The position numbers were made by a program, and so were the translations under genes. 64,000 bases of DNA from Oikopleura dioica (Eukaryota; Chordata; Appendicularia; Copelata; Oikopleuridae): assembly GCA_907165135.1 (NCBI GenBank), contig OU015567.1:9801001-9865000 (forward strand), given 5' to 3'. Each line of letters starts with the position of its first letter. The stretch's first letter is position 1. Below are positions 48,196-60,251 of the stretch, piece after piece. The notes below the pieces were generated by a model that saw nothing but the letters and a program-made list of their open reading frames with translations, made no database searches and was not told the origin of the DNA.

Positions 48196-48519
48196 TAAGG
48201 AAAAACGGCGCTCTTTTTTCTTTCAATGGCGGATGCTCCACTATTTTATTATTGACACTATTTTTTATTTTTACGCACTGCCCGTTATCAGTTCCGTACG
48301 TGCCTCAGTTATCCATCACGCTGCCCATTTACTTCACATCATCACCGCCCACTTACAGTTTTTTCTCACTGTTTACCCTTTCCATCAGGATCGGAGAGTA
48401 GCAGAAGTGGTTATGTAATCTCTTGAGTGTTTAGCGATTTGTGTGTATCGAAGCGCAGTTGAACTCGAATTGAAACAATTTGAAGAGCTCGAGACAATTC
48501 AAGAAATACGGAATTAGAG

Positions 48520-50192
48520 ATGGACCGTGAGTTTGCCACCCCGACGACGCCAAAGAAGCCGCCAAAGACTCCGGAGAAGAGAATCAGGGCATCGCCTATG
48601 TTATGGCTTCAGAATAATTTATCATTTCTTTAGAAATTTTCTTTAACATTTTTGATTGAATTTTTTACTGAAGCCTGATTACAGAAGTCCCCAGTACATC
48701 ATTCTCTACGATCGCCACATTCCACTCCGTCGAAGTCGCCCGCCCGAGAAGTTTACGGAGACCGATTTATGCCAATGCGTGCAAAAAGAGGGCTCAACTT
48801 CTCGGACGTGGAATCCCCCCAACACATCAAGCTGTCCAACGACAATGTGCACGACCAGGCAGCAAATAGAGAGAACATTCTTTACCAATCCCTACTGCGC
48901 AACGAAGTAGGCAATGGCAATATTGAGCGTTTGCCCTCGACGCTAACGCAAGAAACTGTTTTAAAATCGCCGCCGCTCATGAACTTCAAGCGAAAACATT
49001 TTAACCCCGAAGACTTGCCCAATACGTAAGAAAACGGTCCCCGTTTAATCGCAACGTTCTTTAGTTTTTCCTTATCTCCGATTTCCGCCAACTCCGAAAA
49101 ACTGCTCAAAAGCCCACGAAAAGCCGTCCGTAAAATTCCAAAAAGCCCATTCAAAGTTCTCGACGCACCCGACCTGCAAGACGACTTCTACCTCAACCTT
49201 GTCGACTGGTCTTCCACAAATGTCCTTTCCGTCGGCTTGTCGACGTGTGTCTACCTCTGGTCCGCCCATACAAGTCAAGTTACTAGATTATGTGATCTAG
49301 CGCCTGATGCGGACAATGTTAATTCTGTTGCATGGAACGACAAGGGAAATTATGTTGCAGTGGGAACGGCGAAGGGACATGTTCAGATTTGGGACGCGAT
49401 CGGTTAGGATTTCCCCTCTATCGTCAATCTAATATATTCTAGCGACGAAAAAGATCCAGACAATCGAAGGTCACCAGATGCGCGTGGGAGCCCTCGCCTG
49501 GAACGGAGAGCAGTTGAGCTCTGGAAGCAGAGATCGAACTATCCTCCAGCGAGATATCCGTTGCCCCTCGACGAGCGAGCGAAAGTTACAAGGCCATCGA
49601 CAAGAAATATGTGGCCTAAAATGGTCGCCCGATGGGCAATATCTCGCTAGTGGCGGAAACGACAACAAGCTGCTTGTGTGGAATAAACACGGCGCTACCA
49701 GTCCCATGCAGACGTATTCCGATCACATTGCGGCGGTGAAAGCGATCGCATGGTCTCCTCATCAACATGGTTTGTTAGCATCTGGAGGTGGAACTGCAGA
49801 TCGGTGCATAAAATTTTGGAATACTCTTACTCAAGCTCCTTTACAAAGGTATTTGAGATCAAGGAAGAGAAAAAATGTAACATTAAATCTTCAGCGTCGA
49901 TACTGGATCGCAAGTTTGCAATCTCGCCTGGTCAAAGCACACGAATGAGCTAGTTTCGACACACGGATACTCGCAAAACCAAATCCTCATCTGGCGATAT
50001 CCCTCCCTCACCCAAGTTGCCAAGCTTACCGGACACACTTACAGAGTTCTCTACCTCGCGACAAGCCCGGACGGCGAATGCATTGTCACGGGCGCCGGCG
50101 ACGAAACACTCCGATTTTGGAACGTCTTCTCGAAAATGCGATCCACGCGTGAACCATCAAGCGTGTTAAATTTATTTAACAACATTCGCTAG
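48520..50192 (+). CDS. FZR1: Fizzy-related/CDH1, APC/C activator
   Basis: WD40 co-activator that recruits substrates to the anaphase-promoting complex in late mitosis and G1. Starts at ATG 48520 ('MDREFATPTTPKKPPKTP', rich in CDK-type TP sites). C-box: 'GDRFMPMRAKRG' (DRF.P.R). Then 'EKLLKSPRKAVRKIPKSPFKVLDAP', 'LQDDFYLNLVDWS', 'VYLWSAHTSQVTRLCDL' and the repeats 'GHRQEICGLKWSPDGQYLASGGND', 'SPHQHGLLASGGGTADRCIKFW' and 'GAGDETLRFWNVFSK'. The protein ends with the APC3-binding Ile-Arg tail ('LNLFNNIR') at TAG 50192. The first intron has no phase-correct GT donor. A GA-AG intron at 48574-48684 is the best fit; later introns are canonical. Confidence 0.95.
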
Positions 50193-50599
50193 CCAATATT
50201 GAGCTACCTGTACTTTTATAAGAAAATTTACTGGCCTTCTTTGCGACTCTGAACTGCACTTATTCATTTAACTAAATGTCATAAAACAAAAACAAATAAT
50301 AATCAAGTTTCATTTACTTTCAACGCATTAGCCTCGCATTTATTCCAACAGAAGCAACTTTACCTTAGCATGAGAGGCACCCCTTTTCGAGTAGTAATCG
50401 GATAGAATTCAATGCAAAGCTCGCTGGTTTTCGAGTTACTCAAGCGTTTCAGTGCACATATTCACATTCTGGTTGTTGGTGTTCTTGAGTATCCTTCCAT
50501 CTTTATCTGTAATTATCATTTATTTTGTCTTTTATCGTAAAAAAATAATAAATGATTTCAAAAACACTATTCATGATCAAATTTTTGAAGAAAGGGAGG

Positions 50600-53124
50600 A
50601 TGGTCGCGATAACGGGCAACGAAGGTGAAAAATATGATCAGCCAACAGTTGGGCTGATCGTGCCGCCGCCAGAAATTAGGTCAATTGTCGAGAAAACTGC
50701 CTCGTTCGTGGCTAGAAATGGCGAACAGTTTGAACAGAAAATTAAACAGAATGAAGCTGCAAATCCTAAGGATCGTTTTAATCAGTTCTTCGGCTAAGTA
50801 AACTAAAAAAAGTAGAGGAACGCACTCAAAAACGTACTAAAAGTTTGACTTTCTCAAGGAAGAAAACCCGTACAACTTGTACTACCGAAAGAAAGTCGGC
50901 GATTTCATGGTAGGAACAGCAACTCTATCTAAACAGGATGAAAATACGACCACTGTTGAAGCTGTGCCCGAAGTGAAACAAAAGCTGCCCATGATTCCGA
51001 CTACGCCGCCCCAAGAATTTGAATTTTGCCACGACCCGCCAACGATGAATGCGCTCGATTTGGACATCGTCAAGTTAACAGCCATCTTTGTCGCTAGAAA
51101 TGGACGTAGCTTTCTTACCCAATTGATGCAGAAAGAAGCGAAAAACTATCAGTTCGATTTTCTTCGGCCACAGCATACACTTTTCCAGTACTTTTCGAAA
51201 CTCGTCGAACAATACAACAAGGTCTTGATCCCTTCGAAAAATATGAGAGCAAAATTGAGAAGCGACTTGAAAAACCAACAAGACATTCTCGACGACGTCA
51301 ATTATAGAGCAGAGTGGGGTAGATACCAAGAGCGAATCCGAAAGCAAGAACAGGAGAAGCAAGAAAAGGTAAAAATCCAAAGAAAGTCTATTCGATCTAG
51401 ATTTCATTTCAGGAAAGAGTGGCTTATGCTGAAATCGACTGGCACGATTTTGTTATCGTCGAGTCTGTCGACTTCCCACTTCATGAGCGAAGCGATCTTC
51501 CAGCGCCAGTGACGCGAGAAGAACTCGGTGTTCGAATGGCTCGAATGGTCCGAATCGAGCAAACTGGCTATGATTCAGAACAAGTTGAGCGATCCCAGCC
51601 TGAACCCGAGCCAGAGCCAACACCGCAACAGCCACAGCAACCGCAGATCATTGAGCGTGACCTTGGAGACGAGGCAAGACTTGAATCACGCATGTTATCA
51701 TTTAAAATTAATATCTACTTAGGTTCAAGAGCAAGTTGCTCCTGCTCCTCCCAAATTGCCAATGGCGCCAGTTGAATCCGCACCTCCTGTTCTCAACGAT
51801 AACATTGTCGTCCGCTCCAACTACAATCCCAAAGCCAAGACATTCGAACGACCGCAAGCTGGTGATGTCGAGTTCCTTATCTCACCTCTCACAGGAGAGC
51901 GTATTCCGGCTTCCAAAATGTCGGAACATATGAGAATCGGTCTTCTCGATCCCGCCTGGGTTGAGCAGCGGAAGAAAGAAATCGCCAAAGTAAGAATAAA
52001 ACCATCTTTCAAATTAAACATTCATCGTAGAAAAAAGAAGAGGAGGATTATTATGCCCAAGACGCAGCTGTTGCCAGCTCCTTGTCGAAAATCGCAAAGA
52101 AGCGAACGGATATCTTCGGTGTGGAAGAAACTGGCATCGGCCAAGAAGTCGGCGAAGAAAAGAAACGAGTGGACGAGATCGGTTGGGATGGACACAAACG
52201 AAATGCGAACCAAGCTATTGCAGCTCAGCACCAATCCGATGCTGAGCGGGCGCAACAGCGTCGAGATGAACTCAACCGTGGCATTCTTCCTGAAGATCTT
52301 CAAGGTCCTTTTTGAAAGGTTTCCACGTAGCTAACGAATTGTTTTAGATAATCAATTCGAAGCTCCTGGTCCTCGAACACAGCCATCTTTACCCCAGCCT
52401 GGAGCACCAACTGCACCTCGAGTCATTCCCCTCGTTCGTCATGTGGTTCCTCAACCTGTTGTTCACATCCAGCAACGAGCTCCAATGGGTGCCATTCCTC
52501 GCATGGGCATGGCTGGTATTGGAGTTCCTGGTGGAGCGGCTGGCATGCAGATGGGCATGCGCCCGCCAGTCATGGGCATGCAAACGTAACTATACATTTT
52601 TCTCTAACTGAATTTATCCGTTTACTAGTGGTATGCAAATGGGAATGCGCCCGATGGCACCAGGTGGAGCAAGCGTTACTATGGGCATGCGGCCACAAGG
52701 AATGGCGCGACCAACAATGGGCATTGACATGGGCGGACCACCAACGAAGAAAGCTCGACCAGAAGATAATCTTATTCCTGAAGCGGAGTTCCTCAAGATG
52801 CAGCCTCCCCAAGTTGTCTTCCAAATTTCGGTTCCAAAGGTTGAAAAGGACGACTGGAAGTGTCGTGGGCAGCTGATCTCTGTTGGCATGCCTCTGACCA
52901 GTACATTCAACGAAGTCAAAGCAAAGATCGAGTCCGAAACTGGAATGCCTCCGCAAAAACAAAAACTGCAAGTTGAAGGCGCTTTTGTCAAAGGTATTAA
53001 CTGACTTCAATAGGACACGTTTCTCATTTTTAATTCAGATCAAAACTCCCTGGCATTCTACAATGTTCGTCCATCAACACTTGTCCTCCTCACACTGAAA
53101 GAAAGAGGAGGCAGAAAGAAATAA
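50600..53124 (+). CDS. SF3A1: Splicing factor 3A subunit 1 (SF3A120/Prp21)
   Basis: U2 snRNP component needed for branch-point recognition. ATG 50600 gives 'MVAITGNEGEKYDQ' (an upstream in-frame ATG at 50552 is also possible). First SURP module: 'VGLIVPPPEIRSIVEKTASFVARNG'. Second SURP: 'DLDIVKLTAIFVARNGRSFLTQLMQKE' with 'FDFLRPQHTLFQYFSKLVEQY'. Then 'AYAEIDWHDFVIVESVDF', 'ISPLTGERIPASKMSEHMRIGLLDPAW', 'KRTDIFGVEETGIG', a Met/Gly/Pro-rich region and the C-terminal ubiquitin-like domain ending 'LTLKERGGRKK' at TAA 53124. The first intron (50771-50843) can be spliced in frame only as GA-AG. The intron 51674-51722 is GC-AG. An AATAAA is at 53224-53229. Confidence 0.96.
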
Positions 53125-53720
53125 TTTGACAGCTGTGAAATTATTCATAACTGCTCGAAACTCTAGCCTGAACTTGAAAATCCTGCCCTATGTAACCGTT
53201 CATTCTTGTCTTCGAAAATATTGAATAAATCAAGTGTTCTGGTTCTCGATCTTTTCTGGTGCTGTTTTTGAAATACGCTGTCAGTTAAACGGCTTGCTTA
53301 TTTAACTAATTGGAGCCTCGCATTTTAAAGGCAACTTTGAAGACAAAATGTATGCATATATTTTTGGCAATTAGGCAATAAGATACCAGACGCTTCTCTC
53401 GCACTCATTAACCACATAGATCTCGTGTCACACGGTACCAAACAATGAGAGTTGGCTTTCGCATGCAAAATTAATCCACTCGCAATATGGTATGCCAGTG
53501 CTTCTTTACACATTTCGAAGCACATCTTTACCTAGAGAAATGATGCGATCTATAAATCGTCTTTAAATCTGGTCGAAATTGATCGCGGTAGTGCTTCGGT
53601 GCAGCTTTCAAAGAGGCTAATAAGAGAGCAACCTAGGACAAGACTTGGAATAACAGGAACGTCGTCCATTAAAACTTCATCTTGGAAAACGCATGAGTTG
53701 TCGGCTTTTTCAACGCAAAA

Positions 53721-54061
53721 ATGGCAATTGGCTCAGTAAAGCGGCTTGACATTGATTGCTCATATTTAAATGGTTTTTGAAGAGTAATTGTCAAAGCCTT
53801 TTATAGATATTTTTCATGATGAGAATGTTATCGAGGAAGAAGCTTGGCTTTGGTACAACGACAAAATCTTTCTTGTGAATATTTGTGTCTTTATTTTGTG
53901 CTGCTTTGGATTACTTTGGGTAAATTTTATACGATAAATAATTTATAAATTATTTTTAGCTGATAAAAGTGTGCACATGTGAGGCGAAGAAAATGATTTA
54001 CAGGCAAAGTTTTGGTCGTAGTCAAAACACATCCCTTAAATCTCACAATGATCGTGTCTGA
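53721..54061 (+). CDS. Small single-pass membrane protein, 3 exons (~88 aa)
   Basis: Hand-built gene model too fragmented for simple ORF calls. Exon 1 53721-53772 ('MAIGSVKRLDIDC'), intron 53773-53806 (34 bp, GT-AG), exon 2 53807-53919 ('EEEAWLWYNDKIFLVNICVF', running into 'ILCCFGLLW'), intron 53920-53959 (40 bp, GTAAAT...TTTTTAG), exon 3 53960-54061 ('LIKVCTCEAKKMIYRQSF') with TGA. Both junctions are in phase. The protein has an acidic ectodomain, one transmembrane helix of about 20 residues with several Cys, and a short basic tail. No family recognised. It is the last plus-strand gene after SF3A1. Confidence 0.5.
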
Positions 54062-57000
54062 GTTCGCACCGATTAATACTATTTCACTTCACTACTAACG
54101 ATTACCTCTGTTTCTAACCTTCTGTTTTTTGTTATTTTACTCATTCGATGCTGTTACTAGAAACACTGGAGTGAGTCTCATGGACGCTGTGAACATCATG
54201 AGGAAAGTGTTCGTATTTGAGTTGGTTGCTCAATTCGAAATTGCTCCCGAAACACTGTTATCAGAATAACCATGCGAGGAGTGGCAGAGATAAACCCATC
54301 ATTACAACAGAACTCTATGGAAAATATGCTCTAGCATTTTTACACTGTACATTGATCAATAAATTCAATTCTCTTGAGAATAAACATGAATATTATTTGA
54401 TTTTTTTTAATAAAAAAAAAATCATTGGAGTCAAGTGATGTCTTCCTTGATTTCCTTGAATTTTTTTGTTTTGAATTTTTCGTTGCAAAATTTAAACCTT
54501 GATGATACAGTTGTGCCTTAGAATTGAGATAAGCTTCTTATTTTTGCGCAAGTATACATGCCTTTTTTAAGAACTCGCTTATGATTATGTTTGTTGGAAA
54601 GTTTATTTTGGGGACTGGTGAACTGCAAATTTACGGGTTCCTCTCGACAGAGACCGTGGTATTTTGCGTTTCATAAAATCCATGATCTGGTGTTTAGCGC
54701 TGACCCATGTTCAACTCTTGTAACCACGATAACAGGTGGACGACTTACCACAGGCTACGTTGCAATCGTGCTCCTAACTCCCTTCTCAGATAGAATTAGC
54801 ATAATCTGAAGCGCAATTTCGAGGCTCCACTTATCACATGCTAACGCGCTTACATTTGAAATGGCTCTGCTCAAATGAATGCCGAAGAACTGCCGTTAGC
54901 AAGCGTTAAAGCGTTCTGTATAATTCTTTCTTCCCGCAAGGTACCTAATTCGCTTTGCGGCGGGATAATTAACTCGAACTTTTGGATAATTTTCGAGGAA
55001 TAGCGTGAAGAATTCCTCAAAATTTTTATGAACAAAAGTTATCCGAAAAGATAAATTTACTTCAAAAATAAGAAATTTTGCGCGCAAATAAGAAATAAGA
55101 AATAATTCTGACAGTATTTTTCAAATGAACGGAATGTGCGTTGATTTTAGGCTCCTTCCTATTTACTCAGAGCCACGTGCAACTTCCCGTGATAAAGGTT
55201 GAAAATGTTTGTGCAGATTTGTTCGCTGGAGAAGTTTGGCGCGTCTCGCTGCAGAATCTGCAGACTAGGAATTGAATTTGTATTACCGCAAAAGGTGAAA
55301 CTGCAGATTTATAATTTCGTTAAGGTAGAAAATCATTTCGAGTGAAAGAAAATATGCTCAAGAGACAAGTACTCGAGATAGTAAGGTCGGAGGCAATAGA
55401 TCGTGTTCTTCTTTTAGATCTTTGCATTTTGGAAAGTCAAGATTCGTGGAAGCGAGCAGGGTTTGTTGACGACCAATTTAGAAATCTTATCAAACTGCAA
55501 AATTAAACAATGCAATCAAATCAACGAGCCATAATCAGATTCCGCTTGAGCTAAACATTTAGCCGCTCACGCCAAATTCGCAAAATCCAGCGCGCAAGGA
55601 CGAGTTTTGGAAATATTGAATGCAATCATATCTTAGGCCATTTGTTTGCAAGTTGCGCACCGAAGTCGGTTTTGAACGGACGTCGATAAAGTTTGAGCTA
55701 TATTTTTGTATAAATGCCGCTGCAATAGTCAAATAAAACTGTAGGATCTCTATTATTGTGGCTTCCTGAAATTCCTCCTGGAACTCGTCAATTCTTGCGG
55801 TTTCTCAGAGTGGCAATCAAAACCCAAGAATCAGCAATATATTCATCTTCCTCTGTACATTCCCTTGGCTAACAGCTGATTTGGATTTTCAAAGGTTTCC
55901 ATATATGGAAACCTTTGATTTTCTCGGGGCAAACGCTTGAAATACTCGGTAGAAAAAATCGCCATAATCATGCGTTTTCCTACTCTTTTTCGGCCGCCCT
56001 AGAATCCGTAAAACGTGTTACAATAACTGGCCGATGCATGTTGGCATTTTGGACGAAACTTATTTTAACTAAAAAGAACTTGACCCACAAAATTTTTCCC
56101 CAAAGTGATGAGCCTGCGGAGTCGTCTTTATCAGAATGCTTCCACTTTTGCCGATTGTGATAGTCGCTGGGCCGGCCAAGTGCGCAACTCCAAAACCTTT
56201 TTAGCAGGTGTTTCATAAATCTCTCTCAGGCCGGGCCGCTCAAGTGGACTCTCTCCACTCGAAGGCAGCTTCAAATATTCGAAAAAGGAGTTAATTTCAC
56301 GCTAGCAAAGGGCGGAATGCTCGAGTTAGAAAACGCACCCCACGCGTAAATTATTTAAAATTTCAGAGGGTAAACATTCAATGCGATTTTCTTTCAAATG
56401 GGTACTCTAATTTATAAACCAAAAACTCTTTACTCTCAACTCCGAGCCATTTTTTGCGACCAAATCTTAACTCTTAAACCTTCTTTATCCAGCCTCTGCG
56501 CATTTGGCTCTGGAAATATCCGGATTTACGCGACAATTCCGAGTGAATGTCGTTGAAGGACCTGGAGTATATTATTCCACCGTTTCGTCGGAAATTGACT
56601 GGCACGGAATTGTTTTGATTGATGATGAAAATCCTTGCGCTAACGTGGAAACTCTCTGATGCAATGATAAAAGTGCCAATGATCAATGATGATCAAATGA
56701 TCGCCCGGTCGATGGGATGATTAAAATAACTTGCTTCGTGCATCAAATTTTATTTCACGTTGCAATGGCCCACGTGAGCAAATCATTAGAATTCTCGAGT
56801 TCTGGCCGAGTGGTCCCTAATCATTGAGACTAAGCCGTCTTAGCTACCTCTAATGACTGCTAACGATAAGCTCCTGTTGTCAATTCGCACTATTTTCTTT
56901 TGGCAAGAAACAAGATAAAGGTTCTGTTAAGTTTAAAAACGAAAATTAAATTGTATCCAAAGCAAACTTTATACGCAGCAACGCAAGAATCGACCTGAAA

Positions 57001-59264
57001 CATCATAAATTGAATTAAACAATTTGATCACTATTCAATTTTCATGCAAAGCCGCAAGATGACCACACGATCCCAAAAAAGGTAATTGCCGAATGATGTT
57101 TTGGAGAAGAGTTCAAACTTTCACGTGTAATGACTCCATGGCTTAATTGTGAAACACGTGCTAGTTGAAGATAAAAATCAGGATAATCCGGTTCATACTT
57201 TTCTGCTGCTTGAACGATTTTAGGCTCATCGTAGATAGTGCTTGTTTAGCATCCTTTTCGGAAGTGAGTGGGGAAGGATTAACGAGTGGACTCTGTATTA
57301 TGTCATTACTATCTCGTCGGGCATTATAAAGGGTAATCCCCACGCCCTTGTTGGAATGCTCCGGACAAAACGAATCTCGCCGGGGTGGGCCGTCTTTATT
57401 CCGTAAAGAATAGAAGGTCCATTGAAGCAATGTTGCAAAACGCTGGAATTCGTTCTTGTTTCCAATACAACCATTTCTTTCGAATGAACTTGTCAAATGT
57501 CCTGGTTTATTTTGCAGTATACTTCTTTGTATCTGAAAGCTTCTTAGTTTCAAAAAGGCGCCAGCTCAACTTTTCTTCGACCGGATCAAAGATGGAACTC
57601 TGTTTGATTCTTTTGCTACTTTGAACGGGCTCTAGAAGGGAGATAACTCGACATGCCACTTTTGTAGAGTGTCAACTGTCCGAGAGGATAATTCTATGAT
57701 TCTATGATCCCGCTTGGTGGAAGCTCGCGGGGTGGGAGTTTGTCAACTAACCGTTGATTAAAAACCGCGGAGACGTTGTTCGTGGAGAATGATTAAGTTC
57801 GTCACTTACAACCTTTTGTACCGAAAGGACAGGAATATCTGATTGAAGAAGGTCAAAATTTTTGAACCCCAGTAAGAAACGCATGTTCATTAAGATCAAT
57901 TACGATCAAATTATAGATCAAATCAAGCTCCCCAAAATGTGTCCGTTTTCAGGCTTTATCGTCTTGTAGCAGAAATGGCTTGCAAAAACCTCTTTCGATT
58001 TTTCCCTCTAAGATCGTTGCCATACTGTATTAGAAAGTTCTCCCGCTTGAACGCAGAATTCTAACAGAGGGACCCGATTTGCGGCTGAGCTAGCTCACGA
58101 ATTTCTCGAAAAAATGGAAATTTTCTACATTTGAATAATGAGTTTTTCATCAATGTCTCAAGCTTCTGCTGGGTGGGGGCGGATCTTCAACCGCACGTGA
58201 AGGTTTAGAGAGCTCATCCTGACGATTATGGAAAACATTTCAAAGTTGCTAATACAAGCGCTACCTGGAATGCGTCAGAACTTCCGCTTGATTGCAAGAC
58301 TTAAATTCAACCATAGTTCTATGCATTAATTAGAAACCGCGAGTTTAAGATAAAAATAAGGCCTCAACTATTTTGTTCGAAAAATTAGAAATTCAAGCTC
58401 CAATCAAACTCGAATTCAAGAAGAAAAACGGTCCACGTCAGTTCCCAGGCGGGTCCTTAAAACTCCTTGAAACTCAGTTTCTTACATCAGGTGATAAAAG
58501 CTCATTATCGAATTAATTTTAGAAGCGATTTACTCTGTTTTCTAAGACCGCAATAGAAGATCTGCCACAGTTCCACAAACAGATGGACTCGCATCATCGA
58601 TGTAAGCTTATAACTTCGCGAAATCCGCGCTGTGAATCAAATTGCAAAAAAATCAAAATCTGCCGTTTACACCTCTTGGGTGGCAATTTCGGTTTCATGT
58701 CTACCGCCGGTGTTGGACACGCTGTCCGACAGCGAGAGTGTACGCCATGTCAGACGGGATTCCCGTAATGAAAATCGCCCCAAAAATCATCAAACGGTAT
58801 GCTTCATGAATACATCAATATTTCTTTCACGAGGCATGATCTGCAAGGCACGTGCTTTTTAAGTAAAAATTTCGAATATCGGTAATTGTCACGAGCAGTT
58901 TTAATTTCTGCCGCCGTGTTTAATCTAATAACAAGGTGGTTATAATTTACACTCATTTTTCTAATGTCGTGTCAAATGTTATTGCAAGACTTTTAAGAAA
59001 ATATTACAGATGGTGCTTTTCATAACACCAACCTGTAATCGCATGTATTCAATATTAGAAAGCATGAAACATTTTTTTCAATACAGTAAAGGTTTATTAT
59101 TTGTACAGGTGGCTTTTGGAATATTTTACAGAAGAGGAAGCGGTTTTCTTCATTTGGAAAAAATAAAGATCATTTTGTGTTCAGGTCGAAAATTTCGCAG
59201 AATAAAAATTAAATTTCAAAATGGCCAGTTGTGCTCGCACCCTGGCAATCGTCAAGTTGAGTTT
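54062..59264. other. 5.2 kb without an assignable gene
   Basis: Both strands carry many open segments of 30-130 codons with plausible splice sites (for example 57161-57553 minus; 57331-57640 plus; 56230-56659 plus), but the two strands make equally convincing protein fragments, so none can be chosen. No tRNA, long repeat or transposase seen. Could hold lineage-specific genes, decayed copies or regulatory DNA. Confidence 0.4.
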
Positions 59265-60251
59265 TCAGCGGGTTTTGAATGTTGAGTAAGCAAGGTCAAT
59301 TTTCATGTCGATCAGGGCTAGGCTGATGTCGCGGTGGCACTTGTCGAAAATGTTTTCAACTCGGCGGACGGTGCTTTTCTGGTTTCTGTCGAACTCGCGC
59401 AGGAGGTTGCCGTAACGGTTCGAGAGGTGGATGTGCGCTGAAATGATGTTTTGAAAATAGACCAATTTATAGGCTTTAATAGATATTGTGGCAACTAAAA
59501 TTGTGGATAAAGAAAGTCCTTTCAAGATTACGACACGGAGATTGAAGGAGGTAAAACTATAATTTCTTTGATGAATTTGATTGAACCCGGAGACCGACCG
59601 GTTGTGCTTTTTCTTCCAATTGACGACGATAAGATTACTCGAAATAACATAGTTTGACAAATTCAATACACTTACTCTGTTTTCGTTTTGATGGAGCCGT
59701 CCTGGGGCCGACTTTGAGGTCGCCTCTGTAGCCGAGAAGATCGGACTTGACGCTGATTTTTTCGTCAGATGATGTTTGAGAGCGGTTGTCACAGAATTTG
59801 TCGGGACAGAAGGTGCTCATTGAGTTTTTGGTTAATCTGAACATGTTGATTTTATTCATCGTTTTGTGGAAAAGTACGTGGTGAAAAATAAGGGAGGAGG
59901 GTCATTTCCCAAAGAGGAACACGCCCGCCTTTACGGAAGAATTGCTCCCTTCTCGAAAAGTGCTCTTAGATACGAGTGCTTTCTGAGCACCCCGTGGGGC
60001 ACGGGCCGTGCCTCAATTTTAAGAGAGACTGATTCATAAATTTAGATTAAAACTTACCGATCTCTGTCTAAGCTGAAAGACCTGAACTTTCTGGACATGG
60101 ATTCAACAGAATGCGTCGCAGTTCTGTTTCTTCCATTTTTAGATCGTCCTCTTCGATCATTTTCTTCTTCGCTTGATGAACCCTCAGAAACGCCTGAGAA
60201 TAGGGGCTTAAGATTTGAGATTGAGGTTGAGCTTATCGGCGGATTTTCCAA
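59265..60251 (-). CDS. Unrecognised small protein, 3 exons (~185 aa)
   Basis: Exon 1 60251-60054 ('MENPPISSTSISNLKPLF', then an acidic-serine patch 'EGSSSEEEND' and basic 'RKFRSFSLDRDR'). Intron 60053-59837 (217 bp). Exon 2 59836-59676 ('NSMSTFCPDKFC...LLGYRGDLKVGPRTAPSKRKQ'). Intron 59675-59438 (238 bp). Exon 3 59437-59265 ('NRYGNLLREFDRNQKSTVRR', then 'VENIFDKCHRDISLALIDM') with TGA. All junctions are GT-AG and in phase. Exon 3 is a strongly amphipathic helical segment. No domain is recognised. A shorter model could start at the ATG 59859. Confidence 0.55.

Noticed and set aside
55150-55780. Series of exon-like segments on the plus strand
   Set aside because: The reverse strand of the same DNA yields equally protein-like peptides with stops and AG sites; no model links them with consistent phases.
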